A DNA stretch of 37,123 nucleotides from Scleroderma bovista (lineage: Eukaryota > Basidiomycota > Agaricomycetes > Boletales > Sclerodermataceae): the NCBI GenBank assembly GCA_037178675.1, contig JAYMGJ010000537.1, forward strand, positions 1 through 37,123. The letters run 5' to 3'. The stretch's first letter is position 1. Every line of letters starts with the position of its first letter. Shown in pieces: positions 1 to 10,704 of the stretch. Under the pieces are notes generated by a model. That model was not told where the DNA came from. It did not search any database and saw only the letters and a program-made list of their open reading frames with translations. Both the position numbers and the translations under genes were made by a program.

Positions 1-9
1 ATGATGACG

Positions 10-609
10 ATGACGACGAATACGGATCAAAACCTTGGACCCACCGTTCTGAAATGCCAGAGTAGGTGTCAGAATGGGAGTTGTAGTGGTAGGCATTGTT
101 GGAGTGGTATGTCCTACGGGCGTGGAAAGGTCGGTGTTCTGTTCTGGGGTGGGAAGAAAAGAGATGGTGAGAGAACGGATGAGGCAGGTGAAAGAACGCA
201 AAGAACGAAAGAGGAAGAAACTGGTACCGGTGATACAAATCAGTAGAGGAGATGATAAACCACAGAGAGAGTTGGGGAAGAGAGGTACCAGTAGTCCCAC
301 ACGAATAATTGGGCTCCTCACTTGTTGGTTTGCGACCACAGCGCACACCGTGCAATGAACGCCATCTCTCGGCCAGAAGGCAACTGAAACCCCACCAAGC
401 AGAAAGCCAGTGATGTGGTGTGTGGGGGTGCAGGACATGAGAACAAGACCGCGGGGAGCAGTGATTGTGGGAAAAAGGTCCCAGACTCATAGGAGCAACG
501 GGCGCGACGGCCATCACCATGCTCTGTGTGGACTGGTCCAATCATACCGAACTATCGCAATGATTTCAATCCGTTATTGACACACGATCCCTACGCCTCG
601 GTTGTTGGG
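10..609. repeat. R repeat, left copy (paired with 18651-19400)
   Basis: This block matches 18651-19400 in the same orientation, for example the shared stretch 'aatacggatcaaaaccttgg' / 'aatacgaatcaaaaccttgg' at the start and 'actatcgcaatgatttcaat' / 'actatcgcatttcaatctgt' near the end. The two copies differ by many substitutions and by indels; the right copy is about 150 bases longer. Short open frames are present on both strands but none has a recognisable domain and none is kept between the copies, so I see no gene in it. It lies directly upstream of an F-box fragment here, and upstream of U4 in the other copy. Confidence 0.7.
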
Positions 610-624
610 TTCCCAAACCTTGGT

Positions 625-1345
625 ATCAGTGTCCACTGGACATCACCATTCAATCTTGGTAGGATCATGCCCTCAGCTTTCTGCCTTGCTTTATGTTATT
701 GTACCTCATATGCATTACTGGCGTACGCTCGTTATCATTCGTTCATATATTCACTATTGTTTGTAACTTGTCCTATACAAGATCAATGACCTGAAGTTTC
801 CCTCTCTCTCACGTACTGCAATCATAGCTACAGTATATATCCAGTATCCTTCTTTCTTAAGACCAGAATCTCCCGTTTTGCAAAGACTGGACCTCCGCCT
901 CTCATTCATGTGCACGCCTTCCCCTCCTGTCGAGCGATCACACTGGGTCTTTCATTACAATTTCTCTCAATACCTTCGGACTGCTCATCTTCCATCTTCG
1001 TTGTCGTCTCAGAAAGTGACCATGTTCGACTGATAGTCCTCCCCTTCAACCAGGTATGTAGCAACTCTCTGCCGTTCCTGACATCATTTACACTCAAGGC
1101 TACGCAACTGAGAGAACTAATTAAGGCGGTTGCAGCCCCCAACCTCCCGTATTTATACTTCACAGTTGTCATTCCCTGTGACCGGCTATCTGCCATCTTC
1201 CATAGATTCGAATCCAAGTTCCGCAATATCCGACATCTTGTGTTGGATGCGCCAATTTCTACCTTAGAAGTCGAGCGACGAGTGTGCCGAGGTTGTATCA
1301 TCCATGTTTGCAAACGTGCGTCATGTGGTGCCTCAGGACGAACCT
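625..1345 (+). pseudogene. F1: decayed F-box/LRR-like gene fragment
   Basis: The segment aligns with the middle of the F-box gene at 14084-15607, beginning at 'ccactggacatcaccattca' (equivalent to about 14465) and continuing through 'acactcaaggctacgcaact' and 'ttcgaatccaagttccgcaa'. The N-terminal half with the F-box itself is missing, and stretches between the matching blocks are deleted or out of frame. At about 1345 the match stops inside the 'gacgaacctggacg' stretch and is joined directly to the tail of gene family U. The fragment cannot encode a working protein. In this copy the homopolymer at 1135-1139 has five C, against four in the copy at 14.98 kb, which helps to locate a frameshift there. 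Confidence 0.75.
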
Positions 1346-2160
1346 GGACGCAGTCACAGTTGGCTACGAAATTCAATTTGTTGGTTTGTATTTCTGTGTC
1401 AATTTCCTTTCTTTTTATAACGGGTTAATCCAGACTCGATACACGGATTCGATTGGTTTAATGTTGTCTGCTTGCCTTCCGGGCCCAAGTTGTCTGGTGT
1501 TTCCTCCATTTCGGACTCCATGTGAGCACATATTTCATTTGACCCAAACAAGATCTCATCGGCATCAAAAGGGACGGTGACTCGCGAAAGTGCCCAACGC
1601 GACACTCCAGTAAGCAGTTCACTGGCCTGTCCAAATCTGACAAGATTGAGCAGGTCAACAAAAGGCTCCCTAAGATGTTCAGTAAGTCGTAATCATTGTG
1701 AATCATTATATTACCTTCATGCAATGCCTCTGGATCGAGTCAGCAGGATCGTCCAAGACTTTCGTATCCCATGTCGTCTTCCTTGGTCTACCGTAGAAAC
1801 TGTTTTGGAGAAGCATGGAGTCGCACTGATTCATTAGGTTCCTCGGAAGCGCAACAGAAGGATCTACGACCTGAGCGCAGAACAAGTGGATAAGCTGTAT
1901 CGTGCGATTATGCACCCAGTCGAAGAGTATTGTCTCCGTCTCCGTTCCCTGCGTCCGGCCGCAATGTACGTATTCGTATAGTCATTTAAATATTATATGA
2001 ACAACCAGTAAATCATACAGCCTGTACTATGCATGATACCAATGTTGCTATGTTTGAAGCGTACCTTGGAAGATGATCGAAACGGCAGTCCGTCGAAGCG
2101 GTTAAATTCAAGACCATAACACCCACTGGCTTTTCTGGTGTACAACAGTGGTTGTACTCT
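1346..2160 (+). pseudogene. U1: 3' fragment of uncharacterised family U
   Basis: From 'cagtcacagttggctacgaa' on, this segment matches the last third of U2 (7850-8662), U3 (16270-17101) and U4 (24285-25096), including the same intron positions. It has the spacer with 'gggacggtgactcgcgaaag', the block for a conserved LPWSTLE-like stretch followed by a region that should read LVNWPAGVPRKRNRGIYDLS, and the final exon after 'ccagtaaatcatacagc'. Here the central block is broken: 'gcactgattcattaggttcc' replaces the NWPAGVP codons and introduces a stop, and the terminal stop codon of the family is absent. It is fused to the F1 fragment, so it has no N-terminal two thirds. Confidence 0.75.
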
Positions 2161-2250
2161 TTACGAATATACCAACACCAAATGCCCATGTAATTAGTAA
2201 GGTGTATGGTATAAGTAATTCAAATGGAACAATGACGTTGATGGATGTGA

Positions 2251-5200
2251 TCAAGACTGATACCCGAAATCTTCAAAACACCCGGACTGCCGCATGAACG
2301 ACGTCCACCGCTGGTCGAGTCTCGACTCCTGCGTGACGAGACCAAGTTGGGCAAGTTCGGGCGGAGCAAGTGCAATAGGCTGAAGCTGCTGCGTGGGCTC
2401 GTGGTATTGTTGCAAAGACGAGAGCGAATTCTGGTGATGAAATGCACGAATGCTTCCAGGGTCATAGTAAGAAGCAGGAACAGTAGACGATGCAAGTGGC
2501 GGGACGTTCGGCGGCTGGTCGTAGCGTTGCATGTGCGGGTGGTACACCTCGGAATGGGGGTGAGTGCTCAGAGATGGAAGATTAGTCGACTGATACGGAT
2601 CAGATGTATCAGGTGCCCATTGGTGTCCCTGTGCTTGTATTCCCGTAACAGAAGTGTGTTGCGTCAACGGGAGAGGCACCACAGGCGCAAACTGAGACGT
2701 CACATACGAATAGGGCAAGTCCCATGACGCCATAACCTGGGCCATCTGCTCACTACGGGTCCACGCAGCGCTCGACGAATCAGAACTATACGGATGCGAT
2801 ATTGTCTGGTCCACCGGCTGTTGCTGTTGCTGTGACTCAGAACCAGGGCTAGTCTGTTTGGTCGATCTTTCTGGCAACGAGTCCACTTGTCGTTTCGCAG
2901 AAACAAACTTCGTCCGCCCCTCGAAAATGGCGAGTTCATCCGTATCCTCGTCTTTCTCCTTGATGGTCCGTTGCTGGCCAAGTTCGTATGGCATTTCGCT
3001 CTGGGCAAGGATGAGTGCATTATGTGCTTTCTCGCTCAGCTTAGTAGCAATTGGCTACGATTCACGAAGGAATCAGTTGATATGTGCAACACACGAGTGC
3101 AGCAGGGTAGCTTACAAGTGCCTTCTGTGCCCTCCGGCTATACTTCGCCCCTTTGGAAAACAATGTGCAGGCATCACGAAGTTCTTTCATCACGCTGGTT
3201 GCAATAGGGGACCGCGGACCGCGTATTACAATGGTGGCAAACACAACCTAAGACCAAATGAACATGGACTCGAGAAGAAGGGGGACGAACAAACTAACCG
3301 CAGCAGAAAACAGGTACGTCCATATACCCCAAAATCTAGCTATAAGGTCCCCATGGGTGTCGAACTGTGCCTTGAACGTGTGCAGGATCGTCGTAGACGC
3401 TCGATAAGCCGCCAAGAACGAGGGAGTGTATGTGCTGTTCAGGGGATCGCCAGGATTCTCAGTGATAGCTTGGGCAAAATAACTCCAATGGATGTACAAC
3501 AGGACTAGGCAGCCACATCAGCCCCGTGAACCCGCCTGACAGTATCATGCTGACTCACCGACTTCCCGTGAATTAGACATGAAGAAACGGCCCATCGACT
3601 CGGCAACACCTATGTCTCTGGATTGAGGCTTGGACAACAGGATACCAGAAGCAGCAGCAACAAAATCGTCGACAGACTTTGGTATAGGGAACTCGCGCAC
3701 TTTACGATCCAACTCCATGATAGTTGAATAGCTGGGCGAATCAGTGGTCAGAGTGCGCGCAGAAACCTCGGCGACACATTCCCGCGCGAACCGGACAGCC
3801 CACGATTCATCTGGTCAAGCCAATTCGAAAAGAGATCTGAAAAGTAGATATAAAGTACTCACAGAGACGTCGCTTGTCGGTCTCGTCCAGATCATTCTCA
3901 GTACGGTTCTGAGGAAACTTGCAATTGACATACGCCTGAATGAACGTTGGAGGTCTTCCTGCTTCAAGGCTCTGCCAAGAGTCATGCCCAGGACATTGAC
4001 TAAAAATAAGAAGATATAGAGAAGACATACATTCCAAGAATCAGTCACAAAGAGATCCCAAAAAAGAACCCGGCGTCTTTCCACTTCTTTAGGGGGCAAA
4101 TTCCACCTGGCACTATCTCGATCTTATGATGGAATCTTAGTCAATTTTCCTAATTACCATGGCCGTGCAAAAATTCTTACGTAGCCCAAGCTGGTGCAAT
4201 GGACGGTGAGTACTACAAAGACGGACAAATCATGATAAACAAACATACCGTGTGTGAGAGATGCGCAGCAAGATTAACCAGTGACCACGTCGTTTCCATA
4301 CTCGTTTCTTGACCAGCCAGTTCATTTCCGCTCAATGCGTTGTAAATACTAAGCAGCTGCAGTGCTTGGATGGTCTCAAACGTTGGCTTCTCTATTACAG
4401 ACCGCAAACAAATTGCAGCACGGGCGACGTGATGGAAACGTTCTGCCTCAGCATTCCCAGGAGCCTGGTTGAGATCAACCAACGCTCCAATAGCGAAAAC
4501 GAGAAAAAGGACTGCAAGTTGATGGGGTTTATCATCCGTTGGAATATGGGCGTAGTAGTATTCTGGCAATATTTCATCCTTTATCTGCTCCGGAGTTACG
4601 CTCCGGAACAACCAGCCAGCTTGTTCGAGGTATGTTTTTACCAGATAGTCTGCTTTTTCCCATGGCGGCAAATATGTCTGTATGATCCTTCGCACTGTCA
4701 GACCTGGGGTGCTTGGACTGAACGGGAATGCCTGCGAAAACACCCCCAGATCATGGGGTAACTCCGGACTTTTCGAATCTCTTGCTGAATCGGTCATTGA
4801 ACCTTCGTACGTGTCATCGGTCTGCTCTGCATATCAGCACGCACACGACATATCGGAACAAAGTTTGTCCAACCATAAGTAAACACTGAAAGAGTGAACG
4901 TCCTTTGTCAACACGCAATCGACGAATGGGGGAGACGCTCACATGCGAACCAGCAGTTGGACCAAAGAAGCGGGTCTCACCGCCGTCCGCAATAGACAAT
5001 GTCCCAAAAGCTTCGAGAAGTTCTGGGGAATTACCCGTGAAAACGGCATCATCAAATACTAATGGACCGCCTTCTTCGTCTCGACGATTGGCACCCACGA
5101 GGTCGGGATGAAGAAGTGGATGTTGTTTCGTTGCGTACCGACTGTGGAGCTCGCCAAGAGCATCTTCCAATTGTCTAATACACTCGCCCATTTTAGCTAT

Positions 5201-5710
5201 TCGACGATGGAGATGCTCCGTTGCCGCAAGAACAGATCTAAGGATGGGCGCTTAGTAGATGACTCGGAACCATCGGATATCTATACCTAGTGTCTTGACT
5301 GGCTTCCAAAGTTCCTGTGGATGGGATATGCAAGGATTCATGGGGCGACGAGGACCATCATTTGCGAGGGACCACACACCATTTGGGCATAATGCTGCGC
5401 AGCCCCTTCGCTATGTACATCAAGGCGATTAAGTGAGGCGGCGTCATCGTTCGTAAAATCACATACCACGCAAACCCGACAAGGAATCCGTCTGTCACAC
5501 ACAGCCTTGATCCTTTATGAAAAAGCATAAGGCATGAAAGGTAGGTAAACTCGGGCGTCCTGGGTGGCACTGATAGGATGAATTGAACACGAACCTCCGA
5601 CATTCAGCACACGAGATCTGGCCACTATTCCTCTTCTGCTCAATCTCGCGCAGCTGTCCACCAAACTCGTTAATGTTTCTGCGTCCCGACTTTGTTGGTA
5701 CGGGTGGCAT
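2251..5710 (-). CDS. TF1: Zn2Cys6 fungal-specific transcription factor
   Basis: A nuclear DNA-binding regulator by family. I could assemble 13 exons (5595-5710, 5467-5512, 5380-5410, 5287-5314, 4943-5237, 4249-4821, 4181-4190, 4031-4122, 3863-3971, 3559-3810, 3299-3504, 3116-3247, 2251-3054), all with GT..AG introns of 49-121 nt, summing to 2694 nt: 897 aa plus stop, no internal stop. The Zn2Cys6 cluster (CX2CX6CX5CX2CX4C: CAECRR, then VCDRR, IPCRVCV, RRGC, LCPNG) spans the first four exons at residues about 34-65. A heptad-rich linker (TEHLHRRIAKMGECIRQLED) follows. The fungal-TF middle region includes LGLHRDSARWN, ERRRVLFWDLFVTDSW and LEAGRPPTF. The C-terminus is rich in Q, P and S, with a run of five Q. 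Start: the ATG at 5710 precedes the basic SGRRN segment; an upstream start is possible. It is convergent with U1. Target genes cannot be told from the sequence. Confidence 0.9.
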
Positions 5711-6051
5711 GGGAAAAGGAACATGGGAAGTAGTGCTACGAGAGCTCGCTTCTCTGCATCGCAGTTCGAATCTGCGGCATACGCACCGGAGACCCGCGTT
5801 ATGTAATAACGAGAACGCACCTTTCTTCAAGACTGTTCAGGTTACAGCAACGACTCGTAGGCCTTGTGATGAACCTTCTCAAGTATCCATTGTGGAGTAG
5901 TCCTACGTTGCAAGGAGATCAACAACCCCAAGACGATCACCCCATCGAGTGTATCCCTCATGACGCTGACAGGTAGGTACCGCAAGCTATTCTTGTATGA
6001 GCGTGGCACTGAGGCTGGAACATTTGAATCAACTATCAAAGAAACAATATC
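5711..6051. other. Divergent intergenic region TF1 / U2
   Basis: The 340 bases between the TF1 start and the first clear U2 codon must hold the TF1 promoter and probably the U2 promoter and first exon. The end ('gacaggtaggtaccgcaagc', 'attcttgtatg', 'acgacattgcttgtgtc') resembles the stretch upstream of U4 (19465-19580). I see no convincing TATA box or other motif. Confidence 0.5.
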
Positions 6052-8662
6052 TTGACCGACGACATTGCTTGTGTCAAGTTTTCTGTAGATGATCTGGCCC
6101 TTCGACAGGACTTACGGATGTCGCTCCTCTTGGTTGCCATTCTGAAGGCGACACAACACGAGTGTCATCTCGAACGCGTCCGTTTATGCCCAAAGTTACG
6201 GGAGTTATGGATCCGAATGATCGAGGGGGATGATTCTGCAGAGGATGTATGGCTTTGGGTAGACGGAGATGAAGCATGGCTTCGAGAGCACCTTCGTCCC
6301 GTTCTCGTTGCAAATCGGGGTTTTTCTGGGGCTCGTAAAGGCGATTGGGTAGATGCACAATCGGCACTGCATCGTCGCATCACTCAGTCCCAACACCCTC
6401 GCAATAAGCTCAGATTTGCTGCCAGCGAACAAATCCGCAATGCTACTCGCAAACAGCGCCTGGCGGCCATCTTCTGGCTCATCGTCAACTCGAATAACGT
6501 AAGGAACCTCACCATAGAACTTGGACGCACTCCGTGGGGGATGTTCGGGATGTACGATGTGGTGTCAGAGATAGATACCATTATTGGCTATTCATGGGAT
6601 GCATTTCCTCAGCACCTCAGTGCATGGGAAGTAGCTGCCATAAAACTTCAAGCAGATGGGTGTCAATGCCTAAGAAAGCACGAACGACCTCTACGATCTT
6701 GGTTCAACATGTTGAATTGGTTGGATGGAAAGCCTCCGACCATGGAGGTCTTGGCACGGCAAACCTGTATACGTTGCCAATCCTGGTGTGTCCGGTGTTT
6801 TAAATGGAGTTCCTGTTTTCATAAAAGATTCCTTAAGGGCCGATCATCGTTATGACGGATATCGATGTGATGCTGATGCCCCACGTCTGAACGTACCACT
6901 GTGGGATGCTCTGTGCTCATCGGCTATTAAATGCAGTAAAGTAAAGGAGCCTATGCTCTCTGTAACAACTGCAGTCCTTTCTAGACTGGCAAGCACTGGA
7001 GCAAGACAACAGATGGAGTGGCAATTACGACAAGAAGTGATACTTGGTGAAGATGATTTTGCATATACCCCCTACATAAATGGCCACTATCCAGAATTGT
7101 TACGAGATTGTGCTGCAAGCTTGTCTTGCACCGCTGGACTTCCGCCGTGCGCCAGCGATCTGACCCAAGCTCACCCACTGATCGACATCCCTGACGGCAT
7201 CATTGACGATGCACCTCTCGCAGTCAAGTTGGGTGCAATTGCATGGGTCATTGCTTGCATTGTATCTCCTCCTGTTCAAGATGGCATCGAGGAGCATGAT
7301 GGCGAATGGCATCGTCAGTTTAGCCTGTTTTTTGACTCGAACCCCTTCGAAGTCTTTGATGAATACCCACACCCGGAACTTTCTCTTGAAGGTCTTGCAT
7401 TTTGCGGGAGTCTTCATCTTGAACACGAAACCAAGGCATTTGGTAAGGAAGAGGAGAAGCTTGCCTTCAAAACTTTCGTGGCGGTGGCAATGTTTCTGAA
7501 GAGCAAAGCAGTCCCCCTTCACTGGTGTCGAAGATGTCAAGCTCTTTACGCACAGTTCCCGTCCACAACGCCTTTTGCAAGTTTAGATGGTTCGTCGCTG
7601 CGGTCACTGATGAACTAAGCGTGTTTCCAATTCGTATTCGACGTAGGAGGTCCTGTTGCTGAAGGTCATATTCAAGGACTGGACAGGCACGCACCACCTG
7701 ATGGCGCTATCACCGAGGACAATGGCACAACTGAATTATTGTCCCAGTCCCAACAGCCATATTTCGCCAACCACTCAAACACTCAGAGGCCGCCGGGAAT
7801 GGAAACATTCACTAACTTACTAAATGACTCCACTCTTTCCGTGGATGATAAGCAGTTTAAGTTGACAGAAGAATTTCGCAAACTCGTCAGTAGTTCTATT
7901 ACAAGATTTAGTTCGTTTTCATTGTGTATCTGCTGCAGATTCAGTACGCCAAATCCGTCCATCCCAGCTTGGATTTCTCCGCTTGCCTTCAACACATGGA
8001 TTATATGTGAGTACCTGAATAGTATTATCATTCATATTCTTCCCAAAACGTGCTATTTCAGAGAGGGTGACTCGCGAAAATGCCTAACGCAAAACTCTAG
8101 CGAGCAGTGCACTGGCCTTTCCAAACCTGACAAGATCGAGCAGATCAAAGAAAGGCTCCTCGAGATGCTCAGTAAGTCATGATTGTGAACTATTATATTT
8201 CATTCATGCAATACCTCCGGGTCCAACAGAGTCATCCAACGTTTTCACATCCCATGGTCGCCTTCCTTGGTCCACCCTAGAAAGTGATCTGGAGAAGCAG
8301 GGACTCGGACTGGTCAATTGGCCTGCTGGGGTTCCTCGGAAGCGCAACAGAGGGATCTACGACCTGAGTGCGGAGCATGCAGACAAGCTGTATCGTGCTA
8401 TAATGCACCCGATCGAAGAGCATCGTCTTTGTCTTCGTTTCTTGGATCCGGCCGCAGGTATGTATCGATCTGACAGTTTCACGTTGTCATCTAAATATTA
8501 TATGAATCACCAGTAAATCATACAACCGGACCTATGCACGATGTCAACCATGCTTCGAGTTCGAAGCGTACTCTGGATGATGAAGACAGCAGACCACTTA
8601 CAAAGCGAGTCAAGTTTAAGGAGCCCATGACACGAACCAACTTTTCTGGTGCACAGTCATGA
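6052..8662 (+). CDS. U2: uncharacterised family U, fullest copy, one frame change
   Basis: I do not recognise this family. It is the most complete of four copies, roughly 800 aa. The first clear codons read DDIACVKF (ILTDDIACV); no ATG lies in frame before a stop at 6025, so a short upstream exon is likely. The frame is open to about 6755 (..NWLDGKPPTMEVL), then continues in the +1 frame from VANPGVSGVL to about 7600. Later exons are about 7643-7885, 7940-8003, 8064-8171, 8230-8457 and 8515-8662; the introns end in AG and the final exon (VNHTTGPMHD..) carries a basic SSKRTLDDEDSRP..KRVKFK segment that could be a nuclear localisation signal. The conserved C-terminal block is LPWSTLESDLEKQGLGLVNW followed by PAGVPRKRNRGIYDLSAEHA. 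No signal peptide, membrane span or known catalytic motif is seen. Because of the frame change it may be a pseudogene. Confidence 0.55.
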
Positions 8663-8699
8663 TTGTACCCTCGTCAAATGTACCGACACTGAATGCCCG

Positions 8700-9500
8700 C
8701 GATATTGGTATAATGTATGATATGTACAAGTAAACCAAGCAATGAAATTGATGGATGCATTCATAAACCGCCAAAATACCCAGATTCCCGTGTAAACTTG
8801 GCCACCGCTGTCCGAGTCTCGAATCCTGTGGGGCGAGACCGGTTCATGCAGGGCAAACACGATAGGTGGAGGCTGCTGGTGCTGGTGCAGACGTAGTGGC
8901 AGTCGTTTATATGGGCTCTGGTCGTGGTACACATTTGAACTGCAAAGATCATAGCTGGCAGCAGGAGCAGTGGATGATGCCGGGCCCCAAGCGGCAGTGG
9001 GACGACTGACCATATACATTGCTGCACGTCTACGTGGTACACCTAGATTCGCTAATTGGTACGGATCGGAAGTATCAGCTAGTTATTATGGATGGCCGTA
9101 TAATCACAAATACCACCTGTCTGGACACAGCCCTACAAACCATATCCACCTATAACTTGTCTGGTCCACTGACTGCTACTGTCGTTGTGGCTTAGAAACA
9201 GGCCTGTTAGTCTGCTTGATTGATCGTGCTAGTGTTGCTATCTGCCGGTTCATAAACACAGACTTGGTCCTCCCTGAAAAAGGCGAGCTAGTGTGTAGAT
9301 GGTAACGGTCCATCGCAGGCTGGCCAAGCCCGCATGTCACTCTGGGCGCGAATGAGTGGAGCAGGGTATTAGTTTACAAGTCTATACATCGTCCCCTTGG
9401 AAAACAACGCACAGGCATTACTAGGTTCATTCGTCGCGCTGACCACCATACGGGACTGGGGACAGCGTGTCACAGTGGCCTTGAGTGATGCAACTGACCT
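8700..9500 (-). pseudogene. TF2: relic of the 3' half of the Zn2Cys6 regulator
   Basis: Read on the minus strand, this block matches the last two exons of TF1. RPTAAWGPASSTAPAASYD (about 8955-9012) parallels TF1 PPLASSTVPASYYD, and SRMVVSATNEPSNACALFSK (about 9400-9460) parallels TF1 SPIATSVMKELRDACTLFSK. Between them there are many stops, indels and deletions. The zinc cluster and the rest of the middle region are absent. As with TF1 it lies tail-to-tail with the upstream U gene, 40-90 bases from its stop. It is not expected to make a protein. Confidence 0.75.
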
Positions 9501-10704
9501 TGCCCAAGTTATAAAATTGTGTCCGATTGGTGGCCCGTGGGCCGTCCTCGGAAGATGGCTGAGTGTACTGCGCCGCATTTTGTTACTCCTGGAATGGATA
9601 TCGATATCGAACGATGACCACGAAAAAATCAGCAGATAGCCACAACAAATGCGACTGCTGCTCAAAGCCGTGTTGGCGAGGAGCTGAGGAAGCCCCAGTG
9701 CTGCAGATCGGCTTCGCGAGCTCCGCGATCTTCCACATGTGCGGCACAGCCACTCCAACTGTCGCGGACGCCACCATGAGTGTACTTACGCTACTTGGAC
9801 TCGTCAGGCTGTACTGATTTACTGCTTTCTGTTTTCAATCTTTGGGACCATTCGACCCATATCTCAATATGTAGTCCAATAGCACAATATCCAGCTGCGA
9901 TGGTTTCACCACGTACGGGCCTCAGCCGCTCTTGTCTAGCCCCTCCATTTCCAAGTCGCCTACTGCTGCAGGTCAAACATCTCCCTTCTCTCGATTATAT
10001 GTAGGTAAGTGCACACTATGTTCCCTACTATTAGTCACAGGTTCCCTTCAGCAACTCAAGCGCTACCTAATACGCATTTCCGTTTTCTGCTACTTTGACG
10101 GCCAACCTTCTTTTTCATCTGCATTGTTGTCAACTATGTTTCTGAATTATCAACCCACGATAGAAATTTCCGGTGGTCCCGAATCCCGGGCTTGTATTCC
10201 TCAGCTAGGACGGGCGGTATAGCTGGCTGAACTCTCGCATTGACATTATCCCCTACTTCTTCCCCCCATACACCGAATACCTACTAATCAGTTCTGTACC
10301 AAGTAGTTTATCAAATACCCTGAGGGTCTCATCCTTCGCTCCACCAGATTCTGCTTGCCTGTCAAAGCTTCCCACCACAACTCATCCGGAAGTCCCAGTA
10401 TCGGTTCCGTCATCAACGGCATTTATATCTCTTTCCTCTATTCAACTTCCAAGTCAGATTGTCCCTGCCTTTCTATTCCCTGTCGTCCGTCCTTCCATAG
10501 TCTTCAACGCTCGCATTCACCGCTCCCTGGCACTTGCATATCCAATCGAGTACATTGTCGGCAACAGACAATACCGCGGGCATCGTCTGCGGCTCTGTAG
10601 ACGCAGTCACTGCCGTATGCTTTGTAGCGGCCACCTTCGTCCTGCGCGCTCGCCGCAGGAAATTTCACACCTTCAGCCGTACGAATACCCACCCCTCGTG
10701 GAGC
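9501..10704. other. Unassigned 1.2 kb, absent from the sister duplicate
   Basis: Compared with the second copy of this unit, homology is lost just after 'gtggccttgagtgatgcaac' (9476-9495) and resumes at 'tccaggacagaatgggtcga' (10710). The stretch between holds short open frames on both strands (for example plus 9563-9817 and 9932-10222) with no recognisable domain, and C/T-rich patches (9930-10000, 10430-10530). It could be an insertion in this copy or sequence lost from the other; I found no target duplication or inverted repeat at its edges. Confidence 0.4.

Noticed and set aside
6760..6830. Cysteine-rich stretch (CIRCQSWCVRCF) in U2, like a zinc knuckle; U4 has CTRCKSWCVQCF
   Set aside because: It arises from reading on in the old frame. 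The +1 frame (VANPGVSGVL..PLWD) aligns much further between the copies, so the cysteines are most likely an artefact.
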